Assembly: GCA_965656875.1 (NCBI GenBank) | Contig: CBFHMJ010000033.1 | Span: 124,001 to 188,000 of the forward strand | Length of the DNA: 64,000 nucleotides | Reading direction: 5' to 3' | Source: CBFHMJ01 sp965656875 | GTDB lineage: Bacteria; Pseudomonadota; Gammaproteobacteria; Enterobacterales; Alteromonadaceae | In this document: in pieces, positions 45,341-53,890 of the stretch | Layout: each line of letters begins with the position of its first letter | How positions within the stretch are numbered: position 1 is the first letter of the stretch | Translations under genes and position numbers: made by a program | The notes under the pieces: model-generated | Told to the model about the DNA's origin: nothing | The model's input: only the letters and a program-made list of their open reading frames with translations | Database searches by the model: none

Positions 45341-48205
45341 TTAGTTGCCCTGATTGTTGTCAACTCGACTAATAGTCAGATCAGCCAGTGCAGGGCTATG
45401 ACCTAAACCATTGGCATCTGATGTTGTCGTGCTTCGCGTCATGTGAATGTATAACCGGATATAACGATCGGTAGCAACGGTTAATTTCTGGCCGTTAATG
45501 ACACTTTCACGTAGACCATAGTTGATTCCATCGGCACTGCTGACCGCAGTGATTGAGATGGTACTATCGCCCGGCGTGGTGCCGTTCCAGCTAATGATGG
45601 TGTCGCGATCATTTAAGAGGTTATCACCACCCGCTACATTGTTGGCTGGGCCTGAATCATAATCCAGATTTAGCGTGCCAGAATCAGGAATAACTGGTTG
45701 AACACTTCCTGTCATATCGCTGTAGTTATAAGGTGAAGCACCGCCACCTAAAGGAACAATTAAATCAACTTTGCCCAGTGGTATGCCATATTTACCCAGC
45801 TCACCTAATGAAGGATCAATTCTCAACGCAGCGTGAGTATCCCAGGCTGTCACCCAAACTTTGCCAAGTTTGTCAATGGCGATACCTGTTGGTCCTGCAT
45901 GTCCCTCCAGTGATACGTTGCCGAGGAATTCACCGTCTTTAGTCAGATGTCCAACATCAACACGTCCACCCAGTGAGTGAGCAACCCAAACCTTGTCATT
46001 GTGGTCAATTGCACAACCCTGGGCTCTCGAATTACCATGGTTGTATGTGCCGAGCAATTTACCGTCAGGCGCATATTTGCGAATTTCGTCTCCATTTAGA
46101 GAAGTGTTCCAGACGTTCCCGAGACTGTCGATACAAATACCATAACTATCATGTTCATAACCTTGCCAGTCAGGGCCGTGGTTGTCGCCCGATAAAGGTT
46201 TGCTGATGTCCCATCTTAATAATCGTCTTGATGACCAAAGAATACCGTTTCCATCCAGAATGCCACCGTAGCCACCGTAGCCTACTGGACCTTCCGTCCG
46301 TTTGACTAAACCCGTATCGCCATCTACCAGATTGAATACTCGTGAATCTGTACCACTGACCCAAACGTCATTTTCTGGCGTAACGGATACATGACGAGTT
46401 TTCGTACTGTGGACTTTGGTGAAGTGAATAATACATTCATCTTGCGCTGTATCTACACCGCCATCACTGTCAACACCACCGGCATTAGACCAACTCTTAA
46501 TGTCGCCCAAACCCGTTGAAGTCTCGATTATTCCGTTGTTATTGCGATCTACACACTGATTATTTTCAAGTGAGCCGATATGAACAACCGAGCCCTGATT
46601 ATTTACTGTATCAGCACGATTAGTTGCCCATACGCTACCGTCACCGTCAACGGTTGTCCGTGATGGGTTTTTACCATGACCATCTGGTGCCGTTAGGTAT
46701 TCACCCAGAATATCGCCTGTTACAGTATTGATTTTGACGATGGTGCCACGGCCAGAAGCTGCAATCCAGATAACATCAAAGGCACTTGGTGTGTCCTGAA
46801 GGACCACTTCGCCATCTGGTGTTACTTCTACGTTGTATAAATCACCTTCTTCAAAATCTTCAGGATCGGTAAATACGGCATCCTGAGCAGGTGGTGGTTC
46901 ATCGACCGGACAACCGTTTGCAGTTAAATAGTCTGAAGCTGCTTGCGCCTGAACCAGTCCGTAACCGAACGTTGTGTCCAGTCCAGCATCGCCTAAATCA
47001 AGCGCGGATTGTTGTAATGCTTCACGGACCTGATTATTGCTACAAGTACTGTGTTGGCTCCATACCAGAGCGGCAACACCAGCCGCAAAAGGCGTCGCCA
47101 TGGATGTACCATCCCAGTTACTGTAACTATTGTTTGGTAACGTGGATTTAATGCCAACACCCGGTGCCACTAACTCGACCTGATCGTTGGTTTGGGTATA
47201 CATCCACGGTGAGTTTTCACTGTCTACCGCGCCAACGGATACCACAGAATCGTATGATGCCGGATAGAAATAGCTGATGCTGCCGCGATTACCCGCAGCA
47301 CCGAAAAGCAACATGCCTGCGGCACGCGCATTATCCATGGCGGTTTGTTCTGTAACGCTGGAATTTTCACCGCCAATACTCATATTGACGATATTCGCGC
47401 CTGCCTGCTGACATGCGTTAATCCCGGCAATCATGTCTGACGCATAGAAGCGGTAATAATTAGGGTTGTGAATAATTTTAACGATATGAAGATTCAGGTT
47501 ACCGCTGGCAGAAACACCGCGAACACCGATGTTGTTATTGCCAATAGCTGAAAGGATACCGGTCACATGAGTACCATGACCATAACTGTCCTGATTCCAG
47601 ACGCCCAGATCGACCGGAGAGGTTAACGTATTGCTGACTTCACCAGTCATGTTAGCGATGCCTGCAAGGTCTTCATGGCCTGCTTCTACACCGGTATCAA
47701 TCACACACACTTTCTGGTTATTGATGGCGGCTTCTGACATTAAATCCGCCTGAACCTGTGCAATGCCGTAAGGTGATTCTTCTCCATGAAGGGTTCTGAC
47801 CGGATCTTCTTCAATGAAGTAAACTTCCGGATTATTTCTGAGAGATTTTAACTGCGCGCCTGTGAGTTCTGCCGCAATAGCAGAGACTGAAGGCAGTTCA
47901 CGCATAACATTACCACCCGCAGAAGCCACGAGCTTTCTTGCATTAGGGGCAGAGAATTTACCGTTCACAAATGCTTTGTGTTTAAAGGAAGTATCGACAG
48001 TAATCGAATCAGTCAATGCTGGATTATTTAAGGATTTATTGTTGTAGAAAGATACGATGTAGCGTTTTTGAGGCTCAATATTGATGAGCGCGTTCGGTTT
48101 AGTGCTCCCGGAAGTCACGTTTTTAGCTTTAACGCCATCTAGCGCTGCAACCTGGGATGAAGCCAGTCCTAACGCGAGTAGCGAGAGTGCAAAATGCTTT
48201 TTCAT
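45341..48205 (-). CDS. Secreted subtilase fused to a Vgb-like beta-propeller
   Basis: This 954-residue protein starts at 48205 (MKKHFALSL); the frame extends ten codons upstream. After a signal peptide and an I9-type inhibitor propeptide comes an S8 subtilisin domain with the triad Asp170 (VIDTG), His210 (GHGTHVTG) and Ser368 (GTSMATP). About residues 470-800 are repeated propeller blades (NPSRTTVDGDGSVWATN, AQGCAIDHNDKVWVAHS, PTGIAIDKLGKVWVTAW), like streptogramin-lyase/NHL propellers. The final ~120 residues form a beta-sandwich, perhaps carbohydrate-binding. No GlyGly-CTERM tail is present, unlike the other two proteases. It is monocistronic. Confidence 0.92.
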   Translation of the reverse strand: MKKHFALSLLALGLASSQVAALDGVKAKNVTSGSTKPNALINIEPQKRYIVSFYNNKSLNNPALTDSITVDTSFKHKAFVNGKFSAPNARKLVASAGGNVMRELPSVSAIAAELTGAQLKSLRNNPEVYFIEEDPVRTLHGEESPYGIAQVQADLMSEAAINNQKVCVIDTGVEAGHEDLAGIANMTGEVSNTLTSPVDLGVWNQDSYGHGTHVTGILSAIGNNNIGVRGVSASGNLNLHIVKIIHNPNYYRFYASDMIAGINACQQAGANIVNMSIGGENSSVTEQTAMDNARAAGMLLFGAAGNRGSISYFYPASYDSVVSVGAVDSENSPWMYTQTNDQVELVAPGVGIKSTLPNNSYSNWDGTSMATPFAAGVAALVWSQHSTCSNNQVREALQQSALDLGDAGLDTTFGYGLVQAQAASDYLTANGCPVDEPPPAQDAVFTDPEDFEEGDLYNVEVTPDGEVVLQDTPSAFDVIWIAASGRGTIVKINTVTGDILGEYLTAPDGHGKNPSRTTVDGDGSVWATNRADTVNNQGSVVHIGSLENNQCVDRNNNGIIETSTGLGDIKSWSNAGGVDSDGGVDTAQDECIIHFTKVHSTKTRHVSVTPENDVWVSGTDSRVFNLVDGDTGLVKRTEGPVGYGGYGGILDGNGILWSSRRLLRWDISKPLSGDNHGPDWQGYEHDSYGICIDSLGNVWNTSLNGDEIRKYAPDGKLLGTYNHGNSRAQGCAIDHNDKVWVAHSLGGRVDVGHLTKDGEFLGNVSLEGHAGPTGIAIDKLGKVWVTAWDTHAALRIDPSLGELGKYGIPLGKVDLIVPLGGGASPYNYSDMTGSVQPVIPDSGTLNLDYDSGPANNVAGGDNLLNDRDTIISWNGTTPGDSTISITAVSSADGINYGLRESVINGQKLTVATDRYIRLYIHMTRSTTTSDANGLGHSPALADLTISRVDNNQGN

Positions 48206-48539
48206 AATTAGTCCACAATGGTTGGTTAGATTCACTCAAAACAGATAAATGTGGTCTATCTGTCAATCTGTTTCCCATAGTTCCGATCTGCAGCGTTTTG
48301 AGGTGATCATTTGTTGGTAATGCACAGATCGAAACCCGTGTCACCGGGTGGTTCCAATACCGGTAACAAACCTCATGTTACCTATAGTGGTAACAGTCAT
48401 CAATGTGAATTGTTAAATCACATGTATCTAATATGATAATTACGTTCTTGTGTGGCTATGCCTGACGGCTTGGTATAGGCTGTAACGCTATCATTTAGTG
48501 GGATTTTTAAATCACGAACTTGAAAGGCGACAGATTGCT
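48206..48539. promoter_or_regulatory. Divergent promoter region with GGTAAC repeats
   Basis: Between the subtilase and the VOC gene, GGTAAC occurs at 48362-48367 and 48389-48394 and its complement GTTACC at 48377-48382. Three half-sites within 33 bp look like an operator. No regulator is adjacent. Confidence 0.4.
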
Positions 48540-48893
48540 ATGAAACACGAAACAATTAACTACCTGGAATTCGCAACAACGGATATTCGTGAGACGCAGA
48601 CGTTCTTCGAAACCGTTTTTGGTTTCTCATTTCAGGCCTGGGGCGACGACTACATTGATTTCGCGGATGAACAAATCAATGGCGGTTTCTTTAGTGCTGA
48701 TCAGGTGGTTCGTGCCAATGAAGGTGCGCCGTTGATTGTCTTTTACAGTAATAATCTGACAGAAACGCAGAACAAAATTCTAAAAGCGGGGGGAAGTTTA
48801 TCTAAACCGATTTTTTCGTTTCCCGGTGGTAAGCGTTTTCACTTTATTGAGCCGGGCGGCAATGAAATGGCGGTCTGGTCGGATAAAGATTAA
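48540..48893 (+). CDS. VOC (glyoxalase/bleomycin-resistance) family protein
   Basis: This 117-residue protein has the paired beta-alpha-beta-beta-beta modules of the vicinal-oxygen-chelate superfamily: NYLEFATTDIRETQTFFETVFGF at the start (core motif TDIRETQTFF) and FHFIEPGGNEMAVW at the end. Potential metal ligands are the Glu near position 9 and the terminal Glu of GNEMAVW. I start at 48540, matching the family N-terminus; a GTG upstream at 48498 is possible. Members are lyases, isomerases or resistance proteins; the activity here is unknown. Confidence 0.85.
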   Translation: MKHETINYLEFATTDIRETQTFFETVFGFSFQAWGDDYIDFADEQINGGFFSADQVVRANEGAPLIVFYSNNLTETQNKILKAGGSLSKPIFSFPGGKRFHFIEPGGNEMAVWSDKD

Positions 48894-48930
48894 GAAGTGA
48901 AAAGAACAGATTGTTGTTAATTACGTAATA

Positions 48931-48960
48931 AAAAAGCGGCTATCAGATGAGCCGCTTTTT
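48931..48960. terminator. Bidirectional Rho-independent terminator
   Basis: A perfect 11-bp stem (AAAAAGCGGCT / AGCCGCTTTTT, loop 8) separates the converging VOC and PLP-enzyme genes. Confidence 0.93.
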
Positions 48961-48983
48961 ATTACTTCATACGTCTAAATCAA

Positions 48984-50261
48984 TTACGCATCAAGTGCCT
49001 GACGTAAGTCAGCGATAATGTCTTCCGGATCTTCAACACCAATCGAAACCCGAATAGTGCCGTCTGTGATGCCAATCAAATCACGGCGCTCTTTCGGCAC
49101 ACCTGAATGGGTCATCGCCGCAGGATGCTGCGCCAGACTTTCTGTACCGCCCAGGCTCACCGCCAGTTTGATTAGTTTGAGCGCGTTCAGTACTTTAAAC
49201 GCTGCTTCTTCACCGCCAGTTACTTCAAATGAGAAGGTTGAACCGGCACCTTTACATTGCTTCTTGTACACATCGTATTGTGGATCGCCCGGTTGAAGCT
49301 CACCTAAATACATAATCTTGGTTACTTTTTCATGCTCACGCAGGAATTCGACAACACGAGCTGCACCTTCGTTGGCTGCGTTCATGCGTAACTTAAGTGT
49401 TTCCAGTGAACGAAGAATTAACCATGCTGTGTGTGAATCCATCATGGTGCCGATTGCGTTACGTACTTTACGCACTTTATCAACCAGTGAACGTTCGCCA
49501 GAAATTGCGCCACCAATTAAGTCAGAGTGTCCACCAACATATTTAGTCAGTGAGTAAAGACAAATGTCAGCACCGTGGCTTAACGGTTGTTGCAGAACCG
49601 GCCCTAACATGGTGTTGTCAGCGACAACGATTGGGCGCTCTACGCCATCTTTACCTAACGAGTGTGCCAGCTCACTACAAGCCGCCAGATCAAGCAGGTT
49701 GTTCGATGGATTGTCTGGTGTTTCCAGCATGAACATGCCAATACGGCCAAGCTTTTGCGCTTCTGTTACCGCTTTTTGCAAGCCGTCGATACCATCGTTC
49801 GACATAAAGCCTACGGCGTGAATGCCGTACTGTTTTAATAAGCCGTTGAATAATGTATCAGTACCGCCATAGATAGGTTCTGAATAAACAATAACATCAC
49901 CTGGACGAAGTAAAGCCATTGCAGTGGTTGAGATAGCGGCCATACCACTACTGAACACTAAGCAGTCATCTGCGTTATCCCAGATAGCAATCCGGTTTTC
50001 AGCAATCTCAAGCACTGGATTATTGAAACGAGAGTAAACCAGACCGGCTTGCTCGCCTTCAGGAAGCGGTTTTCTGCCTGAAACGATGTTAAAGAATTCT
50101 TTACCGTCTTCAGCCGTATTGAATACAAAGGTAGAAGTCTGGAAGTTAGGGCACTTAACTGAACCCTCAGAAAGTTTTGGATCGTAGCCGTAGCTCATCA
50201 TCAGTGATTCTGGTTTTAACTCATGGTCACCAATGTTCTTTTTATGATAATCACGTGACAT
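48984..50261 (-). CDS. Cystathionine gamma-synthase/methionine gamma-lyase family PLP enzyme
   Basis: This 425-residue enzyme is a fold-type-I gamma-family PLP protein. Landmarks are the YSRFNNP loop, FSSGMAAIS phosphate-binding turn, the Asp of VVADNTM and the Schiff-base Lys in SLTKYVGGHSD, then SLGGTESL and HPAAMTH. The family includes cystathionine synthases and lyases and methionine gamma-lyase; the exact reaction cannot be fixed. AGGAG precedes the start. A perfect FNR-type box lies about 90 bp upstream, so expression may respond to oxygen limitation. Methionine or cysteine catabolism is the general role. Confidence 0.9.
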   Translation of the reverse strand: MSRDYHKKNIGDHELKPESLMMSYGYDPKLSEGSVKCPNFQTSTFVFNTAEDGKEFFNIVSGRKPLPEGEQAGLVYSRFNNPVLEIAENRIAIWDNADDCLVFSSGMAAISTTAMALLRPGDVIVYSEPIYGGTDTLFNGLLKQYGIHAVGFMSNDGIDGLQKAVTEAQKLGRIGMFMLETPDNPSNNLLDLAACSELAHSLGKDGVERPIVVADNTMLGPVLQQPLSHGADICLYSLTKYVGGHSDLIGGAISGERSLVDKVRKVRNAIGTMMDSHTAWLILRSLETLKLRMNAANEGAARVVEFLREHEKVTKIMYLGELQPGDPQYDVYKKQCKGAGSTFSFEVTGGEEAAFKVLNALKLIKLAVSLGGTESLAQHPAAMTHSGVPKERRDLIGITDGTIRVSIGVEDPEDIIADLRQALDA

Positions 50262-50683
50262 AACGTCTCCTGTGAGAGGACTGTGACAAGGAAAATGGCT
50301 GTTATGTTAACAACGTTTTACACAAGTCGGGAGCAAACAGGGCCAGATTGATTTCTATCAATCGAGCAACGCTGTAAACCCTGCGGAACATTGCGGTTTA
50401 TTACAGCGAAAAGCCGCAAATATCGGTTAAATGTCAGCCGTTTCAGGCATATGGGTGAAATAAACAAACGCACAGTAATAATGGCGAACTATTCAATCAA
50501 GGGAGATGAATGAGTTGGACATGAACACAAACTGCGCTGAAAACCGAAGATTATAGAACAATCAGGATAAAACCATTGCGCAATCCCCGGGTTGCCGTTA
50601 GGGTCAACAGATCTAAACATCCTTTGAACATTATTCAGGGATGCGCTAAGTAACCAGACACCCGACAGACAGGAGAACAAACT
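50262..50683. other. Divergent promoter region, PLP enzyme / GNAT operon
   Basis: This 422-bp region holds the FNR-type box and both promoters. A 16-codon ATG frame at 50506 preceded by AAGGGAG is seen but is too short to call. No riboswitch pattern was recognised. Confidence 0.4.
50348..50361. promoter_or_regulatory. FNR/Anr-type box TTGATTTCTATCAA
   Basis: The sequence TTGAT-TTCT-ATCAA fits the FNR consensus TTGATNNNNATCAA at every position and extends by one more complementary base pair on each side. It lies about 90 bp upstream of the PLP enzyme start and 320 bp upstream of the GNAT start, so the former is the likelier target. Confidence 0.55.
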
Positions 50684-51277
50684 GTGGGAAGTTATGTTTT
50701 AGAAACGCCACGATTACTTATTCGTGAGTTTGATGAAGATGATGTTGACGCCGTATACAACTTCAGTACCAATGAAGACGTCGTTCGATACACCGGCGAT
50801 GCAGGCGACGTAAAAACAAAAGAAGATGCATTAAACATCATCCGCAATGTCTGGATGGCTGAATACGAAAAATACGGATATGCCCGCTGGGCCGTGGTCC
50901 TGAATGATACCGATGAAGTGATCGGATTTTGCGGTTTTAAATTCTTACCAGAAGACAATGCCCCGGATATTGGCTACCGATTTTTACCTCAATACTGGGG
51001 GCAGGGCATCGCAACAGAAGCGGTATCGGCTTGTATGGACTACGCCAAAGAAATCATGGGGCTGGAAAATATTATCGGTGATGCTGATGTCGAAAATGTT
51101 GGCTCTCTTAAGATTTTACAGAATGCAGGTCTGGTGTTTGCTCATCAATACCGTTATGAAAAACATCTGGTTAATCGCTATCTGGAACCGCAACATCTGG
51201 ATACTCAAGGGCGGGAAAGCGCCGCTCGTTATGCGCATACATTAACGGCTGAGGATAAGGCAAACAACGCTCGTTAA
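50684..51277 (+). CDS. GNAT acetyltransferase, RimJ/RimL-like
   Basis: This 197-residue enzyme is a GCN5-related N-acetyltransferase of the RimJ/RimL type (ETPRLLIREFDEDDV at the start, acetyl-CoA-binding Q/RxxGxG/A-like YWGQGIATEAV near 113-123, LENIIGDADVENVGSLKILQNAGL). The start is GTG, with AGGAG eight bases upstream. The ~25 residues after the family domain are a charged tail. It is followed 17 bp later by a second GNAT gene. Confidence 0.9.
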   Translation: MGSYVLETPRLLIREFDEDDVDAVYNFSTNEDVVRYTGDAGDVKTKEDALNIIRNVWMAEYEKYGYARWAVVLNDTDEVIGFCGFKFLPEDNAPDIGYRFLPQYWGQGIATEAVSACMDYAKEIMGLENIIGDADVENVGSLKILQNAGLVFAHQYRYEKHLVNRYLEPQHLDTQGRESAARYAHTLTAEDKANNAR

Positions 51278-51294
51278 TATCAAAAAGGTATTAA

Positions 51295-51756
51295 ATGTTT
51301 ACTATTCGACAAGCAACACTCGATGATATACCAGCCATGCATGTGATACGCCTTGCTGTTCGAGAAAACCAGTTAACCTCTACAGCACTAACGCAAGCGC
51401 ATTATGTGCCGGAAATAACGGTAAGTGGTGCGGGGTGGGTTGCAGTTGCTCATCAAGCATCGCTAACACAACCTGATAATAAAAAAGAGGAAATCCTTGG
51501 CTTCGCTATTGCGAATCGAGAGACGGGCAATATCTGGGCATTGTTCGTCAGCCCAGATGCAGAAGCAAAAGGCGTGGGAAAAGCATTGCATCAGCAAATG
51601 ATGACCTGGTTGTTGTCTCATAGCGATAAAACACCATGGTTGACGACAGATCCGGGTACTCGGGCTGAAACGTTTTATCAGGCGATGGGCTGGACCGCCA
51701 CAGGCCTGGTTAACGGTGAAATGAAATTTGAATATTATGGTGATAAAAAGGACTGA
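51295..51756 (+). CDS. GNAT acetyltransferase
   Basis: This 153-residue protein has the standard GNAT layout: MFTIRQATLDDIPAM, the beta-4 region GNIWALFVSPDAEAKGVGKALHQ with the acetyl-CoA pyrophosphate loop, and AETFYQAMGW. It is the second gene of a two-GNAT operon. Its last 22 bases overlap, on the other strand, the 3' end of a decayed membrane-protein gene copy. Substrate unknown. Confidence 0.9.
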   Translation: MFTIRQATLDDIPAMHVIRLAVRENQLTSTALTQAHYVPEITVSGAGWVAVAHQASLTQPDNKKEEILGFAIANRETGNIWALFVSPDAEAKGVGKALHQQMMTWLLSHSDKTPWLTTDPGTRAETFYQAMGWTATGLVNGEMKFEYYGDKKD

Positions 51757-51990
51757 ATCGTTACTTCCAGTTCAACGTGCAGGCGATCATTGTCGATCGC
51801 CTGCGTTGTTACATCTTCAACCGTCAATTTACGTAATCCTCTTCCCATAACAAATACCAGGCTGCTATCCAACAATTCAATTTTTAACGGCGCAAACAGG
51901 CTAATCGAGTGGATGACATACGCCAGAATGACGCCAGCGACAAGTGCCAGCTCAATAGCTAGTGTAACAATTCGATGCTTGTCACCTCAT
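51735..51990 (-). pseudogene. Decayed copy of the PH-like membrane-protein gene at 55.6 kb
   Basis: Read on the minus strand, this stretch encodes AGVILAYVIHSISLFAPLKI and GRGLRKLTVEDVTT, closely matching the intact gene at 55628-56071, and ends in the same FLSP-stop. About 50 bp before that end are deleted between short ACGTG repeats, and the N-terminal half is missing: an in-frame TGA lies near 51990. It is thus an N-terminally truncated paralogue. Confidence 0.8.
51775..51950. repeat. 176-bp direct repeat, left copy
   Basis: This stretch aligns without gaps to 55725-55900, with 16 differences in 176 positions by my count. The copies are in the same orientation, 3950 bp apart, and flank the integron cassettes and RNase Z gene. 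Confidence 0.88.
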
Positions 51991-52338
51991 TATTTCCCAT
52001 TGATGCAGGATGACGTTTTTCATGAAAATGGATATAAGAATTTATTCATTTTAAACAGGTTTCATCGGTTCTACGCGAGTCATAACGACTTAACATGTAA
52101 TCAGCAATAGCGTTCAAAAACGAAGAACGTGTTTTCATAAAATCCCTTTTTAGCAAAGCTGTGTACAAAGCAGTTGTAGCGAGATTCCCCCATATTCAAG
52201 AAAATATTCAAATTGGGTACTTCTATTTTATTTCAATAAAGGTACAATCCCTGCTTTTTAATATCGTTGGCAACAAGCTATCAACTTTATTAAAAGTAAC
52301 CGATTCAGAAAAGCGCGCGATTTGCGCACTATTAAATT
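51991..52338. other. Gene-poor junction between decayed gene copy and cassettes
   Basis: This ~350-bp AT-rich stretch joins the pseudogene to the first cassette. A 30-codon minus-strand frame (52046-52138) begins MKTRSSFLNAIADYML with AAGGGA upstream and might be a small gene. A 77-codon plus-strand frame at 52161-52394 looks like noise. No integrase gene is present. Confidence 0.4.
52046..52138 (-). CDS. Possible 30-residue protein
   Basis: A short frame beginning MKTRSSFLNAIADY follows AAGGGA by four bases. It has a plausible amphipathic helix and a basic C-terminal half. Nothing else supports it. Confidence 0.2.
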   Translation of the reverse strand: MKTRSSFLNAIADYMLSRYDSRRTDETCLK

Positions 52339-52396
52339 GTTATGCACCATACCTAGTTTTCAGATTTAGTCACTTTAACAAAAGGAAGATATAAAA

Positions 52397-52807
52397 ATGG
52401 CAGATCCAAGAGCATTCATTAGTTTTGACTTTGATCATAATAAAACGCAAAAGAATTTATTTGTAGGCCAATCGAAAAATTCAAAAACACCATTCTCGAT
52501 TGAAGATTGGTCATCAAAATCCTCGCTACCTCAGTCTCAATGGGAGGATCTGATTAAGAGCAAAATAGGCAAGTGCAATATGCTTATTGTTTTGAGTGGT
52601 AAAACAATGGCAAGCGCTACGGGTGTAGCTAAAGAAATTGCCATGGCCAAAGAGAAAAATGTTCCAGTTTTCGGTGTATATGTTGATGGGGCAAACACAA
52701 CAAGTAACTTGCCAAGTGGGTTACAGCGTAATCGTACCATTGCTTGGGACTGGGATAAGATTGCCTCAGCAATAGATCAAATGATGGGTGAAGGTAAAAA
52801 CAAGTAG
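52397..52807 (+). CDS. TIR-like (ThsB/DUF1863-type) protein of a Thoeris-like system
   Basis: This 136-residue protein is a stand-alone TIR-like domain of the MTH538/DUF1863 group to which Thoeris ThsB belongs: RAFISFDFDHN at the start, SKTPFSIEDWSS, then CNMLIVLSGKTMAS and VAKEIAMAKEKNVPVFGVYV. Glu80 in VAKEIAMA aligns with the catalytic Glu of NAD-cleaving TIRs. AAGGAAG lies eight bases before the ATG. In Thoeris, ThsB senses phage infection and makes a cyclic-ADP-ribose-type signal from NAD+. The next gene, 8 bp downstream, encodes a caspase-like protease, which is the effector class of type IV Thoeris. Confidence 0.85.
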   Translation: MADPRAFISFDFDHNKTQKNLFVGQSKNSKTPFSIEDWSSKSSLPQSQWEDLIKSKIGKCNMLIVLSGKTMASATGVAKEIAMAKEKNVPVFGVYVDGANTTSNLPSGLQRNRTIAWDWDKIASAIDQMMGEGKNK

Positions 52808-52815
52808 AGGCTTTT

Positions 52816-53763
52816 ATGAAAAAGGCGCTTATCATTGGAATAAATGACTACCCATCTTCTCCATTAGGCGGTTGTGTAAATGATGCCAATACCTTGGCAA
52901 CCGTATTGGAGTCAAATGGTGACGGCTCGCCAAACTTTGGGGTTCGAAAGATCACATGCCCTAGTATCAATATTACAAGGCCGGTGCTGCGTGAAGCCAT
53001 TGAGCAATTATTTGAAGGTGATTGCGACATGGCGCTGCTCTATTTTTCTGGGCATGGGTATATAAAAAGTACCGGAGGGTACTTGGTTACGACAGATGCA
53101 AAGAAGTATGACGAAGGCGTCGCTATGGATGATATTTTATCTTTGGCGAACCAATCAAAGGCAAGAAACAAAGTTATAATTTTTGATTGCTGCCATTCTG
53201 GTGCGATGGGTTCACCTAGTTTGTCAGGTAACGGTACAGCTCAGTTAGCCGAAGGTATGTCAGTGCTAACGGCAAGCAGAGATAGTGAATATGCATTAGA
53301 ATCTAATGGCGCTGGTGTTTTCACCTCTCTGCTAATAGATGCGTTGAAAGGTGGTGCGGCGGATATTAGAGGAAATATTACTCCAGGCTCGCTATATGCT
53401 TATGTAGATGAAGCTCTTGGTGCATGGGATCAACGACCAATTTTCAAAACCAACGTTACAAGCTTTGCTCCTCTGCGAGTAATACCTCCCAAAGTGCCAT
53501 TTGAAACATTACGCAAAATCACACAATACTTTCCTACCCCAGACTCTGAACACAAACTAGATCCTTCGTATGAAGACACAGAGAACAATGCAATTCCAGA
53601 TAATGTAAAAATATTCAAGGACTTGCAAAAATATCAGAGTGTAGGTCTTGTTGTTCCTGTCAATGCTGAGTTTATGTATTTTGCGGCAATTAATTCTACG
53701 TCTTGTCGATTGACCGCTCTAGGTTATCAATACTGGCGTTTAGTGAATGAGAAGCGGCTATAA
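52816..53763 (+). CDS. Caspase-like (C14) protease, predicted Thoeris effector
   Basis: This 315-residue protein has a caspase/metacaspase p20-like domain at about 1-210: KKALIIGINDYPSSPLGGCVNDA, catalytic His80 in YFSGHGY and catalytic Cys126 in IFDCCHSGA. The ~100-residue C-terminal part (from about VIPPKVPFETL) matches no family I know and could bind the signal molecule. GAGGC precedes the start. Together with the TIR gene it forms a two-gene unit in an integron cassette. In type IV Thoeris a TIR-made nucleotide activates a caspase-like protease that degrades host proteins and aborts phage infection; by analogy this protein would be the executioner. Confidence 0.85.
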   Translation: MKKALIIGINDYPSSPLGGCVNDANTLATVLESNGDGSPNFGVRKITCPSINITRPVLREAIEQLFEGDCDMALLYFSGHGYIKSTGGYLVTTDAKKYDEGVAMDDILSLANQSKARNKVIIFDCCHSGAMGSPSLSGNGTAQLAEGMSVLTASRDSEYALESNGAGVFTSLLIDALKGGAADIRGNITPGSLYAYVDEALGAWDQRPIFKTNVTSFAPLRVIPPKVPFETLRKITQYFPTPDSEHKLDPSYEDTENNAIPDNVKIFKDLQKYQSVGLVVPVNAEFMYFAAINSTSCRLTALGYQYWRLVNEKRL

Positions 53764-53766
53764 AGT

Positions 53767-53838
53767 GCATAACAAACGCATGTTGCCGGACTGGTTTTCC
53801 GCTGCGCTCCAAATCAGCCGCAAATGCGGGCGTTATGT
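53767..53838 (+). other. attC recombination site, 72 bp
   Basis: The site begins with inverse core GCATAAC and ends with core GCGTTATGT. Between them the arms AACGCATGTTGC and CGCAAATGCGGG pair imperfectly, with the extrahelical-base asymmetry usual for attC. It closes cassette 1. Confidence 0.8.
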
Positions 53839-53890
53839 ACACAAAAAAGCCCGCATATAGCGAGCCTTGATAAGTTAAATAAATTAACTT

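Noticed and set aside
50506..50556. 16-codon leader-like frame upstream of the GNAT operon
   Set aside because: Although AAGGGAG precedes it, it lacks regulatory codon runs and is not followed by an attenuator hairpin I could see.
51790..52110. Plus-strand ORF of 106 codons similar to another at 55740-56096
   Set aside because: Both are antisense shadows of the duplicated membrane-protein gene; the similarity is explained by the DNA repeat.
52161..52394. 77-codon plus-strand ORF before the TIR gene
   Set aside because: It crosses the cassette junction, has no ribosome binding site and ends just before the TIR start.
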